Assembly: GCF_900156545.1 (NCBI RefSeq)
Contig: NZ_FTNW01000007.1
Span: forward strand, 248,001-312,000
From: Aquipseudomonas alcaligenes
GTDB taxonomy: Bacteria; Pseudomonadota; Gammaproteobacteria; Pseudomonadales; Pseudomonadaceae
Direction of reading: 5' to 3'
Length of the DNA: 64,000 bases
How positions within the stretch are numbered: the stretch's first letter is position 1; the number at the start of each line of letters is the position of its first letter. Positions 9,345 through 18,142 of the stretch are shown here, piece by piece. Made by a program: the position numbers and the translations under genes. Under the pieces are notes generated by a model. The model ran no database searches, was not told the origin of the DNA, and saw only the letters and a list, made by a program, of their open reading frames with translations.

Positions 9345-10103
9345 ATGGCCATCGCCCTGAGCACCCTGGTGGAGGAAGCCGACCGCTTTCTCAATGCCGC
9401 CCGCATCGCCGACTACTGCCCCAATGGCCTGCAAGTCGAGGGGCGGCCGCAGGTCCGCCGCATCATCAGTGGCGTGACCGCCAGCCAGGCGTTGCTGGAC
9501 GCCGCGGTGGAGGCCGAGGCGGACGTGGTGCTGGTGCACCACGGCTACTTCTGGAAGGGTGAGGATGCGCGCGTCACCGGTATGAAGCGGCGCCGGCTGC
9601 AGACCCTGCTGGGGCACGACATCAGCCTGCTGGCCTACCACCTGCCGCTGGACCTGCACCCGGAAGTCGGCAACAACGTGCAGCTGGCGCGGCAGCTGGA
9701 GATTACCGTGGAGGGGCCGCTCGATCCGGACAATCCCAAGGTGGTCGGCCTGCTCGGCTCGCTGGCCGAACCCATGACCGCCCGCGATTTCGCCCGTCGG
9801 GTGCAGGAGGTGCTGGGGCGCGAGCCGCTGCTGGTGGAAGGTGCGGGCATGGTACGGCGCATCGGTTGGTGCACCGGGGGCGGTCAGGGCTATATCGACG
9901 ATGCCATCGCTGCCGGGGTCGACCTGTTCCTCACCGGCGAGGCCTCCGAGCAGACTTTCCACAGCGCCCGCGAGAACGGCGTCAGCTTCATCGCTGCCGG
10001 CCATCACGCTACCGAGCGCTACGGCGTGCAGGCTCTGGGTGACTACCTGGCGCGGCGCTTCGCCATCGAGCATCTGTTCATCGACTGCCCGAACCCCGTC
10101 TGA
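9345..10103 (+). CDS. NIF3-family dinuclear metal-centre protein (YbgI-like)
   Basis: 252 aa member of the NIF3/YbgI family, hexameric proteins with a two-metal site. A GTP cyclohydrolase I-like role has been proposed, but the physiological function is uncertain. Metal-ligand motifs are visible: VLVHHGYFWKG (the His pair), SLLAYHLPLDLHPEVGNN, and near the C-terminus SFIAAGHHATERYGVQ with its conserved His and Glu. GAGGAA lies before the ATG. The gene is divergent from algW, with a 114-base shared upstream region. Confidence 0.9.
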   Translation: MAIALSTLVEEADRFLNAARIADYCPNGLQVEGRPQVRRIISGVTASQALLDAAVEAEADVVLVHHGYFWKGEDARVTGMKRRRLQTLLGHDISLLAYHLPLDLHPEVGNNVQLARQLEITVEGPLDPDNPKVVGLLGSLAEPMTARDFARRVQEVLGREPLLVEGAGMVRRIGWCTGGGQGYIDDAIAAGVDLFLTGEASEQTFHSARENGVSFIAAGHHATERYGVQALGDYLARRFAIEHLFIDCPNPV

Positions 10104-10172
10104 GGGCTCTTACGCAGCCCGGCTGGGGCGGTCCCGCCAGGCCCGGAAGGCGCTGATTTTTGGGCATAAATC

Positions 10173-10209
10173 TAGATCTTTTCGATCTAAAACGCCTCCT
10201 CAATAGAAT
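10173..10209 (+). promoter_or_regulatory. Candidate regulated promoter of cysD-cysNC
   Basis: The inverted repeat TAGATC-TTTTC-GATCTA (10173-10189) overlaps a weak -35-like TTCGAT. A -10-like TAGAAT follows at 10204-10209, 70 bases before cysD. A weak -35 under an activator site would suit CysB control of sulfate assimilation genes, but CysB has no strict consensus and this assignment is inference. Confidence 0.4.
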
Positions 10210-10278
10210 AGGGCGCTGTGCTAGAGTGCGCCCTCGTCCACGGCCCGCCGGCCGTTATCCTGTATTTCGAGAGTAGCC

Positions 10279-11196
10279 ATGCTCGACAAACTGACGCACC
10301 TGAAACAGCTAGAGGCGGAAAGCATCCACATCATTCGTGAAGTGGCCGCCGAATTCGACAACCCGGTGATGCTGTACTCCATCGGTAAAGATTCCGCCGT
10401 GATGCTGCACCTGGCGCGCAAGGCGTTCTTCCCCGGCAAGCTGCCGTTCCCGGTGCTGCACGTGGATACCCGCTGGAAGTTCCAGGAGATGTACCGCTTC
10501 CGCGAGAAGATGGTCAACGAGTACGGTCTGGAGCTGATCACCCACATCAACCCCGATGGTGTGGCGCAGGACATGAACCCCTTCACCTACGGCAGTGCCA
10601 AGCACACCGACGTGATGAAGACCGAGGGTCTCAAGCAGGCGCTGGACAAGTACGGCTTCGACGCCGCCTTCGGTGGCGCGCGCCGCGATGAAGAGAAATC
10701 CCGCGCCAAGGAACGCGTGTATTCCTTCCGCGACAGCAAGCACCGCTGGGACCCGAAGAACCAGCGTCCCGAGCTGTGGAACGTGTACAACGGCAAGGTG
10801 AAGAAGGGCGAATCGATTCGCGTCTTCCCGCTGTCCAACTGGACCGAGCTGGACATCTGGCAGTACATCTATCTGGAACAGATCCCGATCGTGCCGCTGT
10901 ACTTCGCCGCCGAGCGCGAAGTGATCGAGAAGAACGGTACGCTGATCATGATCGACGACGATCGTATCCTCGAGCACCTCTCGGACGAAGAAAAAGCCCG
11001 TATCACCAAGAAGATGGTGCGTTTCCGTACCCTTGGCTGCTACCCGCTGACCGGCGCGGTGGAGTCCACGGCGACCACGCTGACCGACATCATCCAGGAA
11101 ATGCTCCTGACCAAGACCAGCGAGCGCCAGGGCCGGGTCATCGACCACGACCAGGCCGGCTCGATGGAAGAAAAGAAACGTCAGGGCTACTTCTAA
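10279..11196 (+). CDS. cysD: Sulfate adenylyltransferase subunit 2 CysD
   Basis: Catalytic subunit of ATP sulfurylase, which forms adenosine 5'-phosphosulfate from sulfate and ATP in the cytoplasm. It is 305 aa. The PP-loop SIGKDSAVMLHLARKAF and the later GGARRDEEKSRAKER are typical of this PAPS-reductase-like family. It is followed after 12 bases by cysNC, whose product is the GTPase partner, so the two form an operon for sulfate activation. Confidence 0.96.
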   Translation: MLDKLTHLKQLEAESIHIIREVAAEFDNPVMLYSIGKDSAVMLHLARKAFFPGKLPFPVLHVDTRWKFQEMYRFREKMVNEYGLELITHINPDGVAQDMNPFTYGSAKHTDVMKTEGLKQALDKYGFDAAFGGARRDEEKSRAKERVYSFRDSKHRWDPKNQRPELWNVYNGKVKKGESIRVFPLSNWTELDIWQYIYLEQIPIVPLYFAAEREVIEKNGTLIMIDDDRILEHLSDEEKARITKKMVRFRTLGCYPLTGAVESTATTLTDIIQEMLLTKTSERQGRVIDHDQAGSMEEKKRQGYF

Positions 11197-11208
11197 GGAT
11201 TCCGCATC

Positions 11209-13107
11209 ATGAGCCATCAATCCGATCTGATCAGCCAGGACATCGTTGCCTACCTGGCTCAGCACGAACGCAAAGAGCTGCTGCGCTTCCTCACCTGCGG
11301 CAACGTCGATGACGGCAAGAGCACCCTGATCGGGCGCCTGCTGCACGACACCAAGATGATCTACGAAGACCATCTGGAAGCCATCACCAAGGACTCCAAG
11401 AAGGTCGGCACCACCGGCGATGAAGTCGACCTGGCGCTGCTGGTGGACGGTCTGCAGGCCGAGCGCGAGCAGGGCATCACCATCGACGTGGCGTACCGCT
11501 ACTTCAGCACCGCCAAGCGCAAGTTCATCATTGCCGACACCCCCGGTCATGAGCAGTACACCCGCAACATGGCGACCGGTGCATCCACCTGCGACCTGGC
11601 GATCATCCTGATCGACGCGCGTTATGGTGTGCAGACCCAGACCAAGCGCCACAGCTTCATTGCCAGCCTGCTGGGCATCAAGCACATCGTGGTGGCCATC
11701 AACAAGATGGACCTCAAGGGCTTCGATCAGGGCGTATTCGAGCAGATCAAGGCTGACTACCTGAAGTTCGCCGAAGGCATCGCACTCAAGCCGACCTCGC
11801 TGCACTTCGTGCCGATGTCCGCGCTCAAGGGCGACAACGTGGTGAACAAGAGCGAACAGTCGCCCTGGTACACCGGTCAGTCGCTGATGGAAATCCTCGA
11901 GACTGTGGAAGTTGCCGGCGACCGCAACTTCGACGACCTGCGCTTCCCGGTGCAGTACGTCAACCGTCCGAACCTGAACTTCCGTGGCTTCGCCGGTACC
12001 CTGGCCAGCGGTATCGTGCGCAAGGGCGACGAAGTGGTGGCCCTGCCGTCGGGCAAGGGCAGCAAGGTCAAGTCCATCGTTACCTTCGAGGGTGAGCTGG
12101 AGCAGGCTGGTCCGGGCCAGGCCGTGACCCTGACCCTGGAAGACGAGATCGACGTGTCGCGCGGCGACATGCTGGTGCATGCCGACAACCGTCCGCTGGT
12201 CACCGACAGCTTCGACGCCATGCTGGTGTGGATGGCCGAGGAGCCGATGCTGCCGGGCAAGAAATACGACATCAAGCGCGCCACCAGCTACGTGCCGGGC
12301 TCGATCCCGAGCATCGTCCACCGCGTCGACGTCAACACTCTGGAACAGGGTCCGGCCAGCAGCCTGCAGCTGAACGAGATCGGCCGGGTCAAGGTCGCTC
12401 TGGATGCGCCGATTGCCCTCGATGGCTACGAACACAACCGCACCACCGGTGCCTTCATCGTCATCGACCGCCTGACCAATGGCACCGTTGGCGCCGGCAT
12501 GATCATCGCCGATCCGGTCGGTGCTCAGGGCGGCGGCCACCACGGCAAGCTGGCCCACGTCTCCACCGAGGAGCGTGCCACCCGCTTCGGTCAGCAGCCG
12601 GCCACCGTGCTGTTCTCGGGCCTCTCCGGTGCCGGCAAAAGCACTCTGGCCTATGCCGTGGAGCGTAAGCTGTTCGACATGGGCCGCGCCGTGTATGTGC
12701 TGGATGGCCAGAACCTGCGTCATGACCTGAACAAGGGCCTGCCGCAGGACCGTGCCGGGCGCACCGAAAACTGGCGGCGTGCGGCGCACGTGGCGCGTCA
12801 GTTCAACGAAGCCGGCCTGCTGACCCTGGCCGCCTTTGTGGCGCCGGATGCCGAAGGCCGCGAACAGGCCAAGGCGCTGATCGGCAGCGAGCGTCTGCTC
12901 ACCGTCTACGTCCAGGCTTCGCCGGCCGTGTGCCGCGAGCGCGATCCGCAAGGTCTGTATGCCGCCGGTGGCGACAACATTCCGGGCGAGTCCTTCCCCT
13001 ACGACATCCCGCTGGATGCCGATCTGGTGATCGACACCCAGGCTATGTCGGTGGAAGAGGGCGTCAAGCAGGTGCTTGATCTGCTGCGCAGTCGCGGCGC
13101 CATCTAA
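11209..13107 (+). CDS. cysN: Bifunctional sulfate adenylyltransferase subunit 1 / APS kinase CysNC
   Basis: A 632 aa fusion. The N-terminal part (about 1-450) is the CysN GTPase, with G1 GNVDDGKST (31-39), DTPGHEQY and NKMD; it couples GTP hydrolysis to the CysD reaction. The C-terminal part (about 455-632) is APS kinase CysC, with the P-loop GLSGAGKS (471-478) and DGQNLRHDLN, making PAPS. This fusion is the usual arrangement in pseudomonads, unlike the separate cysN and cysC of E. coli. It is followed by a strong terminator. Confidence 0.96.
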   Translation: MSHQSDLISQDIVAYLAQHERKELLRFLTCGNVDDGKSTLIGRLLHDTKMIYEDHLEAITKDSKKVGTTGDEVDLALLVDGLQAEREQGITIDVAYRYFSTAKRKFIIADTPGHEQYTRNMATGASTCDLAIILIDARYGVQTQTKRHSFIASLLGIKHIVVAINKMDLKGFDQGVFEQIKADYLKFAEGIALKPTSLHFVPMSALKGDNVVNKSEQSPWYTGQSLMEILETVEVAGDRNFDDLRFPVQYVNRPNLNFRGFAGTLASGIVRKGDEVVALPSGKGSKVKSIVTFEGELEQAGPGQAVTLTLEDEIDVSRGDMLVHADNRPLVTDSFDAMLVWMAEEPMLPGKKYDIKRATSYVPGSIPSIVHRVDVNTLEQGPASSLQLNEIGRVKVALDAPIALDGYEHNRTTGAFIVIDRLTNGTVGAGMIIADPVGAQGGGHHGKLAHVSTEERATRFGQQPATVLFSGLSGAGKSTLAYAVERKLFDMGRAVYVLDGQNLRHDLNKGLPQDRAGRTENWRRAAHVARQFNEAGLLTLAAFVAPDAEGREQAKALIGSERLLTVYVQASPAVCRERDPQGLYAAGGDNIPGESFPYDIPLDADLVIDTQAMSVEEGVKQVLDLLRSRGAI

Positions 13108-13120
13108 GCCTGCCGGATCG

Positions 13121-13147
13121 AAAAAGCCCCGCATTGCGGGGCTTTTT
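13121..13147. terminator. Terminator after cysNC
   Basis: Five A, GCCCCGCA-TT-GCGGGGC, then six T, starting 14 bases after the cysNC stop. It reads well on the plus strand and could also act as a second barrier on the minus strand. Confidence 0.85.
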
Positions 13148-13189
13148 TGTGCGCGTTCGAAGCCCGGCGCATCCGCGATTGATGCCCAT

Positions 13190-13217
13190 AAAAAAGCCCC
13201 GCCAGTGCGGGGCTTTT
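13190..13217. terminator. Terminator for the reverse-strand zapG-like gene
   Basis: Six A, GCCCCGC-CAGT-GCGGGGC, TTTT. Read on the minus strand it is a stem followed by six T, directly after the zapG-like stop. Its stem sequence is almost identical to that of the cysNC terminator 45 bases away. Confidence 0.8.
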
Positions 13218-13229
13218 GGGGGCTGTCGG

Positions 13230-13664
13230 TCAGCGCTTGAGGCCGAAGCTCTCGTCCAGAGTGCCGGGCGCATCCGGCTCCTTGGGGGCGTAGTCCTTCG
13301 GGGCCTCATTGGTCTTCGGCGGGGTCAGGCGCTCGCGCGGGGCCTTGCTCTCATCGGTGTTCAGCGCAGCCAGCAGACGCTGGCGGGTCAGTTCGTCGGC
13401 GGCCAGGCGGTTGGCGCCCTGGGACAGGTGTTCCTGCACTTCCTGGTAGCTCTGGGTGAGCTTCTTCACCAGGCTGGCGGTGGTGTTGAAGTGGGTCACC
13501 ACCTCGTTCTGGTAGCTGTCGAAGCGCTGCTGCAGGTCGTCCAGCTGGCGCTGGGTGCGGCCAGGGGCAGCGTTGGGCAGCAGGCGCGCGGCCAGGAAGC
13601 CGATGGCGATGCCGGCGAGCAGGGCCAAGGCGGGCAGCAGCCAGGGGGTGAGCGATTGTTCCAC
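13230..13664 (-). CDS. zapG: YhcB/ZapG-family membrane protein (DUF1043)
   Basis: Predicted 144 aa single-pass inner-membrane protein. One transmembrane helix (about 8-27) is followed by a charged coiled-coil region (about 35-100) and a low-complexity Pro/Lys/Glu-rich tail. This layout is that of the DUF1043 family (E. coli YhcB, renamed ZapG), linked to cell division and envelope growth. The GTG start is chosen because AGGAAGGA lies just upstream and no earlier start gives a membrane protein; longer in-frame readings run antisense to trpS. Confidence 0.78.
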   Translation of the reverse strand: MEQSLTPWLLPALALLAGIAIGFLAARLLPNAAPGRTQRQLDDLQQRFDSYQNEVVTHFNTTASLVKKLTQSYQEVQEHLSQGANRLAADELTRQRLLAALNTDESKAPRERLTPPKTNEAPKDYAPKEPDAPGTLDESFGLKR

Positions 13665-13748
13665 GAGTCCTTCCTCTGAAAGCGGCTTTGTTTTACGGTA
13701 GCGGCTCTCGCCGGCGCTGTATACCGCGGCAAAGCCCTGTTGTGCGAT

Positions 13749-14429
13749 GTGCCTAACCAAGACGTGTCGACCCCGCCCGGGGTCACGGAGTTCCCGCTGT
13801 TGATCCGCGAAACCCCTCTTGCCATCGACGGCCCCTGCGGCCCGCTCGAGGCCCTCTGCTGTGAAGTGCCGGACGCCCGTGGCGTCGCCCTGATCTGCCA
13901 TCCCAACCCGGTGCAGGGTGGCACCATGCTCAACAAGGTGGTCTCCACCCTGCAGCGTGCGGTGCGCGACATGGGGTATCACACCCTGCGCTTCAACTAC
14001 CGCGGTGTTGGCGCCAGTGCCGGCAGTCATGACATGGGCAGCGGCGAAGTCGACGATGCCGAGGCCGTGGCGCACTGGCTGCGCGCGCAGTATCCCGAGC
14101 TGCCGTTGACCCTGCTCGGTTTCTCCTTCGGTGGCTTCGTCGCCGGTGCGCTGGCCGGGCGCCTGGAGGACCAGGGCGTGGCCATTCCCAGGCTGTTCAT
14201 GGTGGCGCCGGCCGTGCATCGCCTGCAGCAGCCAGAGCATCTGCCGCAGGGCGGCGAGCTCGTGGTAATTCAGCCCGAACAGGATGAAGTCATCGCGCCC
14301 GCGGACGTCTATGGCTGGTCCGCTGGGCTGGCGCGTGCCCATGAGCTGCTGAAAGTGGCAGAATGCGGCCACTTTTTTCACGGCAAGTTGCCCGAGCTGA
14401 AAGACCTGGTGCAGCCCCGTATCCAATAA
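13749..14429 (+). CDS. Alpha/beta hydrolase, small (YcjY/dienelactone-like)
   Basis: 226 aa alpha/beta-hydrolase fold protein of unknown substrate. Visible elements are the oxyanion-region motif ICHPNPVQGGTM, the strand and elbow LLGFSFGGFVAG (nucleophile Ser in GFSFGG), an acid in VVIQPEQDEVI, and a catalytic His in VAECGHFFHG. The family is common beside trpS in pseudomonads. The start is uncertain: GTG 13749 is used here, with TTG 13740 and GTG 13764 as alternatives, and none has a clear ribosome site. The stop lies 12 bases before trpS, so they may be co-transcribed. Confidence 0.8.
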   Translation: MPNQDVSTPPGVTEFPLLIRETPLAIDGPCGPLEALCCEVPDARGVALICHPNPVQGGTMLNKVVSTLQRAVRDMGYHTLRFNYRGVGASAGSHDMGSGEVDDAEAVAHWLRAQYPELPLTLLGFSFGGFVAGALAGRLEDQGVAIPRLFMVAPAVHRLQQPEHLPQGGELVVIQPEQDEVIAPADVYGWSAGLARAHELLKVAECGHFFHGKLPELKDLVQPRIQ

Positions 14430-14441
14430 GTTGAAGCGAAC

Positions 14442-15788
14442 ATGACCACCCGTATCCTCACCGGTATCACCACCACCGGCACCCCGCACCTGGGCAACTA
14501 CGCCGGCGCCATTCGCCCGGCCATCGTTGCCAGCCGCGCCGCCGACGCCGATTCCTTCTATTTCCTCGCCGACTACCACGCGCTGATCAAGTGCGACGAC
14601 CCGGCACGCATCCAGCGTTCGCGCCTGGAGATCGCTGCCACCTGGCTGGCGCTGGGGCTGGATACCGACAAGGCGACTTTCTATCGCCAGTCCGATATTC
14701 CCGAGATCCCCGAGCTGTGCTGGCTGCTCACCTGTGTCGCCGGCAAGGGCCTGCTCAACCGCGCCCATGCCTACAAGGCCTCGGTGGACAAGAATGTCGA
14801 GGCCGGCGAAGACCCGGATGCCGGCGTGACCATGGGCCTGTTCAGCTACCCGGTGCTGATGGCGGCGGACATCCTGATGTTCAACGCGCATAAGGTGCCG
14901 GTCGGCCGCGACCAGATCCAGCACGTGGAAATGGCGCGCGACATCGGCCAGCGCTTCAACCACCTGTTCGGCCAGGGCCGCGAGCTGTTCACCCTGCCGG
15001 AAGCGGTGATCGAGGAAGAAGTGGCGACCCTGCCCGGCCTCGACGGGCGCAAGATGAGCAAGAGCTACGACAACACCATCCCGCTGTTCGGCACGGCCAA
15101 GCAGCTGAAGGATGCCATCGCCCGCATCGTCACTGACTCCAAGTTGCCGGGCGAGCCCAAGGACGCCGACGGCTCGCACCTGTTCACCCTGTACCAGGCT
15201 TTCGCCAGCCAGGCGCAGCAGGCCGAGTTCCGCGCCGAGCTGGAAGGCGGCCTGGCCTGGGGGGAGGCGAAGAACCGCCTGTATCAGCTGCTGGAAAACG
15301 AACTGGGTGAGGCGCGCGAGCGCTACAACGCGCTGATCGCCCGTCCCGCCGACCTGGAGGACATCCTCCTCGCCGGCGCGGCCAAGGCACGCAGGATCGC
15401 CACCCCGTTCCTCGGCGAGCTGCGCGAGGCGGTCGGCCTGCGCTCGTTCCGTGAGCAGGTGCAGGTGGCGGGTGGCGAGAAGAAGAAAGCGGCCAAGAGC
15501 GCGCGCTTCGTCAGCTTCCGCGATGACGACGGCAGCTTCCGCTTCCGCCTGCTGGATGCCGCCGGCGAGCAGCTGCTGCTGTCGAAGTCCTTTGCCGATG
15601 GCAAGGCCGCCGGCCAGGCCAGCAAGGCCCTGCAGTCCGGCGCCGAGCTGGATGTGCGCAGCGAGGGGCTGAGCTTCTCGGTGTGGCTGGGCGACGAGCA
15701 GATCGGCGACAGCCCGGCCTTCGCCGATGCCGGCGCGCTGCAGCAGGCCATCGCCCGCCTGCATGAGGCGCTCGCGCCGCAGGAATGA
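14442..15788 (+). CDS. trpS: Tryptophan--tRNA ligase TrpS, long form with C-terminal extension
   Basis: Class I aminoacyl-tRNA synthetase charging tRNA-Trp. The catalytic core shows the HIGH-equivalent TGTPHLGNY near residues 12-20 and the KMSKS signature GRKMSKSYDN. At 448 aa it is about 110 residues longer than the common 330-340 aa form. The extra C-terminus (about 355-448) contains two related stretches (FRDDDGSFRFRLLDAAGEQ and LSFSVWLGDEQIGDSPAF) that resemble DUF1508/YegP-type repeats. The extension is in frame and shows no sign of frameshift. Confidence 0.94.
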   Translation: MTTRILTGITTTGTPHLGNYAGAIRPAIVASRAADADSFYFLADYHALIKCDDPARIQRSRLEIAATWLALGLDTDKATFYRQSDIPEIPELCWLLTCVAGKGLLNRAHAYKASVDKNVEAGEDPDAGVTMGLFSYPVLMAADILMFNAHKVPVGRDQIQHVEMARDIGQRFNHLFGQGRELFTLPEAVIEEEVATLPGLDGRKMSKSYDNTIPLFGTAKQLKDAIARIVTDSKLPGEPKDADGSHLFTLYQAFASQAQQAEFRAELEGGLAWGEAKNRLYQLLENELGEARERYNALIARPADLEDILLAGAAKARRIATPFLGELREAVGLRSFREQVQVAGGEKKKAAKSARFVSFRDDDGSFRFRLLDAAGEQLLLSKSFADGKAAGQASKALQSGAELDVRSEGLSFSVWLGDEQIGDSPAFADAGALQQAIARLHEALAPQE

Positions 15789-15864
15789 AGCGCACGGCAT
15801 GATTGCCAAGCACGGGGTGCGTCGCTAAAGTGACCGCCCCGTTTTTGTTACCGAAGTTCCCAGC

Positions 15865-16956
15865 ATGACTCCTCTTGAGCGTTATCAGGCCGATCTGAAG
15901 CGGCCGGACTTCTTCCACGATGCCGCACAGGAAAACGCCGTGCGTCACCTGCAGCGTCTGTACGACGAGCTGGTGGCCGATTCCAAGGCGTCCGGCCTGC
16001 TCGGCAAGCTGTTTGGCAAGAAGCGCCAGGGGCCGATCAAGGGTATCTACTTCTGGGGCGGCGTCGGCCGCGGCAAGACCTATCTGGTCGACACCTTCTT
16101 CGATGCGCTGCCGTTCGAGCAGAAGATGCGCACCCACTTCCACCGCTTCATGAAGCGCGTGCACGAGGAAATGCGCACCCTCAAGGGCGAGAAGAATCCG
16201 CTGACGATCATCGGCAAGCGCTTCGCCGACGAGGCGCGGGTGATCTGCTTCGACGAGTTCTTCGTCAGCGACATCACCGACGCGATGATCCTCGCCACCC
16301 TGCTGGAAGAGCTGTTCAAGAACGGCGTGAGCCTGGTGGCCACCTCCAACATCGTGCCGGACGGTCTGTACCGCGACGGCCTGCAGCGCGCGCGCTTCCT
16401 GCCGGCCATCGCGCTGCTCAAGGAGCACACCGAGATCGTCAACGTCGACAGCGGCGTGGACTACCGCCTGCGCGCGCTGGAACAGGCCGAGCTGTTCCAC
16501 TTCCCGCTGGACGCCGAGGCCGAGATCAGCCTGGAAAAGAGCTTCCGCAGCCTGCTGCCGGAGCACTGCTCGGTGGAAGAGAACAAGACGCTGATGATCG
16601 AGAACCGCCCGATCGTGGCGCGCAAGGAGGGCGACGATATCGCCTGGTTCGACTTCCGCGAGCTGTGCGACGGCCCGCGCAGCCAGAACGACTATATCGA
16701 GCTGGGCAAGATCTACCATGCGGTGATCCTGTCCAATGTCGAGCAGATGAGCGTGGCCAAGGACGACATGGCGCGGCGCTTCATCAATCTTGTCGACGAG
16801 TTCTACGACCGCAACGTCAAGCTGATCATCTCCGCCGAGGTGGAGCTGAAGGACCTGTACAGCGGCGGCCGCCTGAACTTCGAGTTCCAGCGCACCCTCA
16901 GCCGCCTGCTGGAGATGCAGTCGCACGAGTTCCTCTCGCGCCCGCACAAGCCGTAA
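15865..16956 (+). CDS. zapE: Cell division ATPase ZapE (AFG1-like)
   Basis: 363 aa AFG1/LACE1-type P-loop ATPase, which in E. coli (YhcM) associates with the Z ring at the end of constriction. Walker A is GGVGRGKT (65-72), Walker B is VICFDEFFVSDI, and the sensor region VATSNIVPDGLY follows. It begins 76 bases after trpS and ends at its own terminator. Its presence in the same block as a zapG-like gene and the dcw cluster fits a division role, but the link is by family only. Confidence 0.92.
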   Translation: MTPLERYQADLKRPDFFHDAAQENAVRHLQRLYDELVADSKASGLLGKLFGKKRQGPIKGIYFWGGVGRGKTYLVDTFFDALPFEQKMRTHFHRFMKRVHEEMRTLKGEKNPLTIIGKRFADEARVICFDEFFVSDITDAMILATLLEELFKNGVSLVATSNIVPDGLYRDGLQRARFLPAIALLKEHTEIVNVDSGVDYRLRALEQAELFHFPLDAEAEISLEKSFRSLLPEHCSVEENKTLMIENRPIVARKEGDDIAWFDFRELCDGPRSQNDYIELGKIYHAVILSNVEQMSVAKDDMARRFINLVDEFYDRNVKLIISAEVELKDLYSGGRLNFEFQRTLSRLLEMQSHEFLSRPHKP

Positions 16957-16980
16957 CGCCAGCCCCGGGTTGGTCAGAAA

Positions 16981-17018
16981 AACGCCGCGCCTTCCTTCTG
17001 AGAGGCGCGGCGTTTTGG
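16981..17018 (+). terminator. Terminator after zapE
   Basis: Stem AACGCCGCGCC with GGCGCGGCGTT around a 12-base loop, followed by TT-GG-TTT. It starts 24 bases after the zapE stop. Confidence 0.7.
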
Positions 17019-17021
17019 TTT

Positions 17022-17071
17022 GTAGGGCGGGTGAAACCCGCGAGCCGGTTTGCGGGTTTCATCCGCCCTAC
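17022..17071. repeat. GTAG...CTAC REP-like palindrome
   Basis: GTAG, a 16-base arm (17026-17041), a 10-base loop, and the complementary 16-base arm (17052-17067) with a single mismatch that would be a G-U pair, ending in CTAC. It has the same head and tail tetranucleotides as the hisD-hisC element but a different stem sequence. It lies between the convergent zapE and AraC-type regulator genes. Confidence 0.7.
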
Positions 17072-17085
17072 GCATCAACTGCCCT

Positions 17086-18069
17086 TCAGGCGCCGTCCTT
17101 GTGCTGGAACTGTCTGCGGTATTGGTTCGGCGACAGCTCGGCGTGCTGGCGGAACAGGCGGGCGAAGAAGCTGGCGTCGTCGTAGCCGACCTCGTAGCTG
17201 ATGGTCTTGATGCTCTTGCGGGTAGAGGAGAGCAGGCCCTTGGCCGTTTCGATACGCAGGCGCTGCAGGTAGTGCAGCGGCTTGTCGCCTGTCGCCGCCT
17301 GAAAGCGCCGCATGAAGTTGCGGATGCTCATGCCGTGCTGGCGCGCCACGTCCTCGATGCGGAACTTCTCGGCGAAATGCTCTTCCAGCCACTGCTGTAC
17401 CTGCAGGATGGCCACGTCCTGGTGCAGCTTCTGCCCGCCGAAGCCGATACGTCCCGGGCTGTAGCTGCGCTGGGTCTCATAGAGGATGTCGCGCGCCACG
17501 CCCTGGGCGATGCCGGCGCCGCAGTAGCGTTCGATCAGGTAGATGTAGAGGTCGCAGGCCGAGGTCACGCCGCCGGCGCAGTACAGGTTGTCGGCGTCCG
17601 ATAGGTGCTTGTCCTGGTTCAGCAGCACGCGCGGGAAGCGCTCGGCGAATTCGCGGAAAAAGCGCCAGTAGGTGGTCGCTTCCTTGCCATCGAGCAGGCC
17701 GGCCTGGGCCATCCAGAAGACCCCGGTGGCCTCGCCGCAGATGGCGCTGCCGGCGGCGTGCCGTTCACGCAGCCAGGGCAGCACCTCGGGGCAGCGTCGG
17801 CAGAGAGCGTCGAAATCGCCCCAGAAGGCCGGCAGGATGATTACCTCGGCCTCGCCCAGGTGGCCATCCACCGGGATCACTGCCTCGCTGAAACTGGTCA
17901 CCGCCTGTCCGTCCGGGCTGACCACGCGGATCTGGAAGGCGGATGTGGGGCCCAGGCCCTGCTGCTTGCTGTGGCGCAGCCCGGCCATGTGGAAGAAATC
18001 GCGCGCCTGCATCAGGGTGGCGGCGAACACGCCATCGGTAGCGAGTATGGCGATGCGTATGGGCGACAT
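17086..18069 (-). CDS. GlxA-type AraC-family transcriptional regulator (DJ-1/PfpI-like + HTH)
   Basis: 327 aa. The N-terminal part (about 1-190) is a DJ-1/PfpI-like amidotransferase fold without an obvious catalytic Cys at the elbow (ICGEATGVFWMAQAGLLDG). The C-terminal part (about 220-320) is an AraC-type double helix-turn-helix with SIRNFMRRFQAATGDKPLHY and IKTISYEVGYDDASFFARLF. Such proteins act as activators of catabolic genes, with the DJ-1 fold sensing a ligand. It is divergently placed to an acyl-CoA dehydrogenase, with 141 bases between, so that gene is its most likely target. The ligand is unknown. Confidence 0.88.
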   Translation of the reverse strand: MSPIRIAILATDGVFAATLMQARDFFHMAGLRHSKQQGLGPTSAFQIRVVSPDGQAVTSFSEAVIPVDGHLGEAEVIILPAFWGDFDALCRRCPEVLPWLRERHAAGSAICGEATGVFWMAQAGLLDGKEATTYWRFFREFAERFPRVLLNQDKHLSDADNLYCAGGVTSACDLYIYLIERYCGAGIAQGVARDILYETQRSYSPGRIGFGGQKLHQDVAILQVQQWLEEHFAEKFRIEDVARQHGMSIRNFMRRFQAATGDKPLHYLQRLRIETAKGLLSSTRKSIKTISYEVGYDDASFFARLFRQHAELSPNQYRRQFQHKDGA

Positions 18070-18142
18070 TGCTATTGTTCTTATTAGTGATTAAACGGTC
18101 ATCAGGTGGCTGGATCGTCTTATTTTTTGTCGCATGTGTCCA

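Noticed and set aside
9231..10073. In-frame N-terminal extension of algW on the minus strand.
   Set aside because: It lies wholly antisense to the NIF3-family gene, and the real AlgW starts at 9230 with its membrane anchor.
10309..13134. Very long open frame (about 940 codons) on the minus strand opposite cysD and cysNC.
   Set aside because: It mirrors strongly conserved genes on the other strand, is rich in His, Gln, Val and Gly, shows no family motif, and is expected from high GC at third codon positions.
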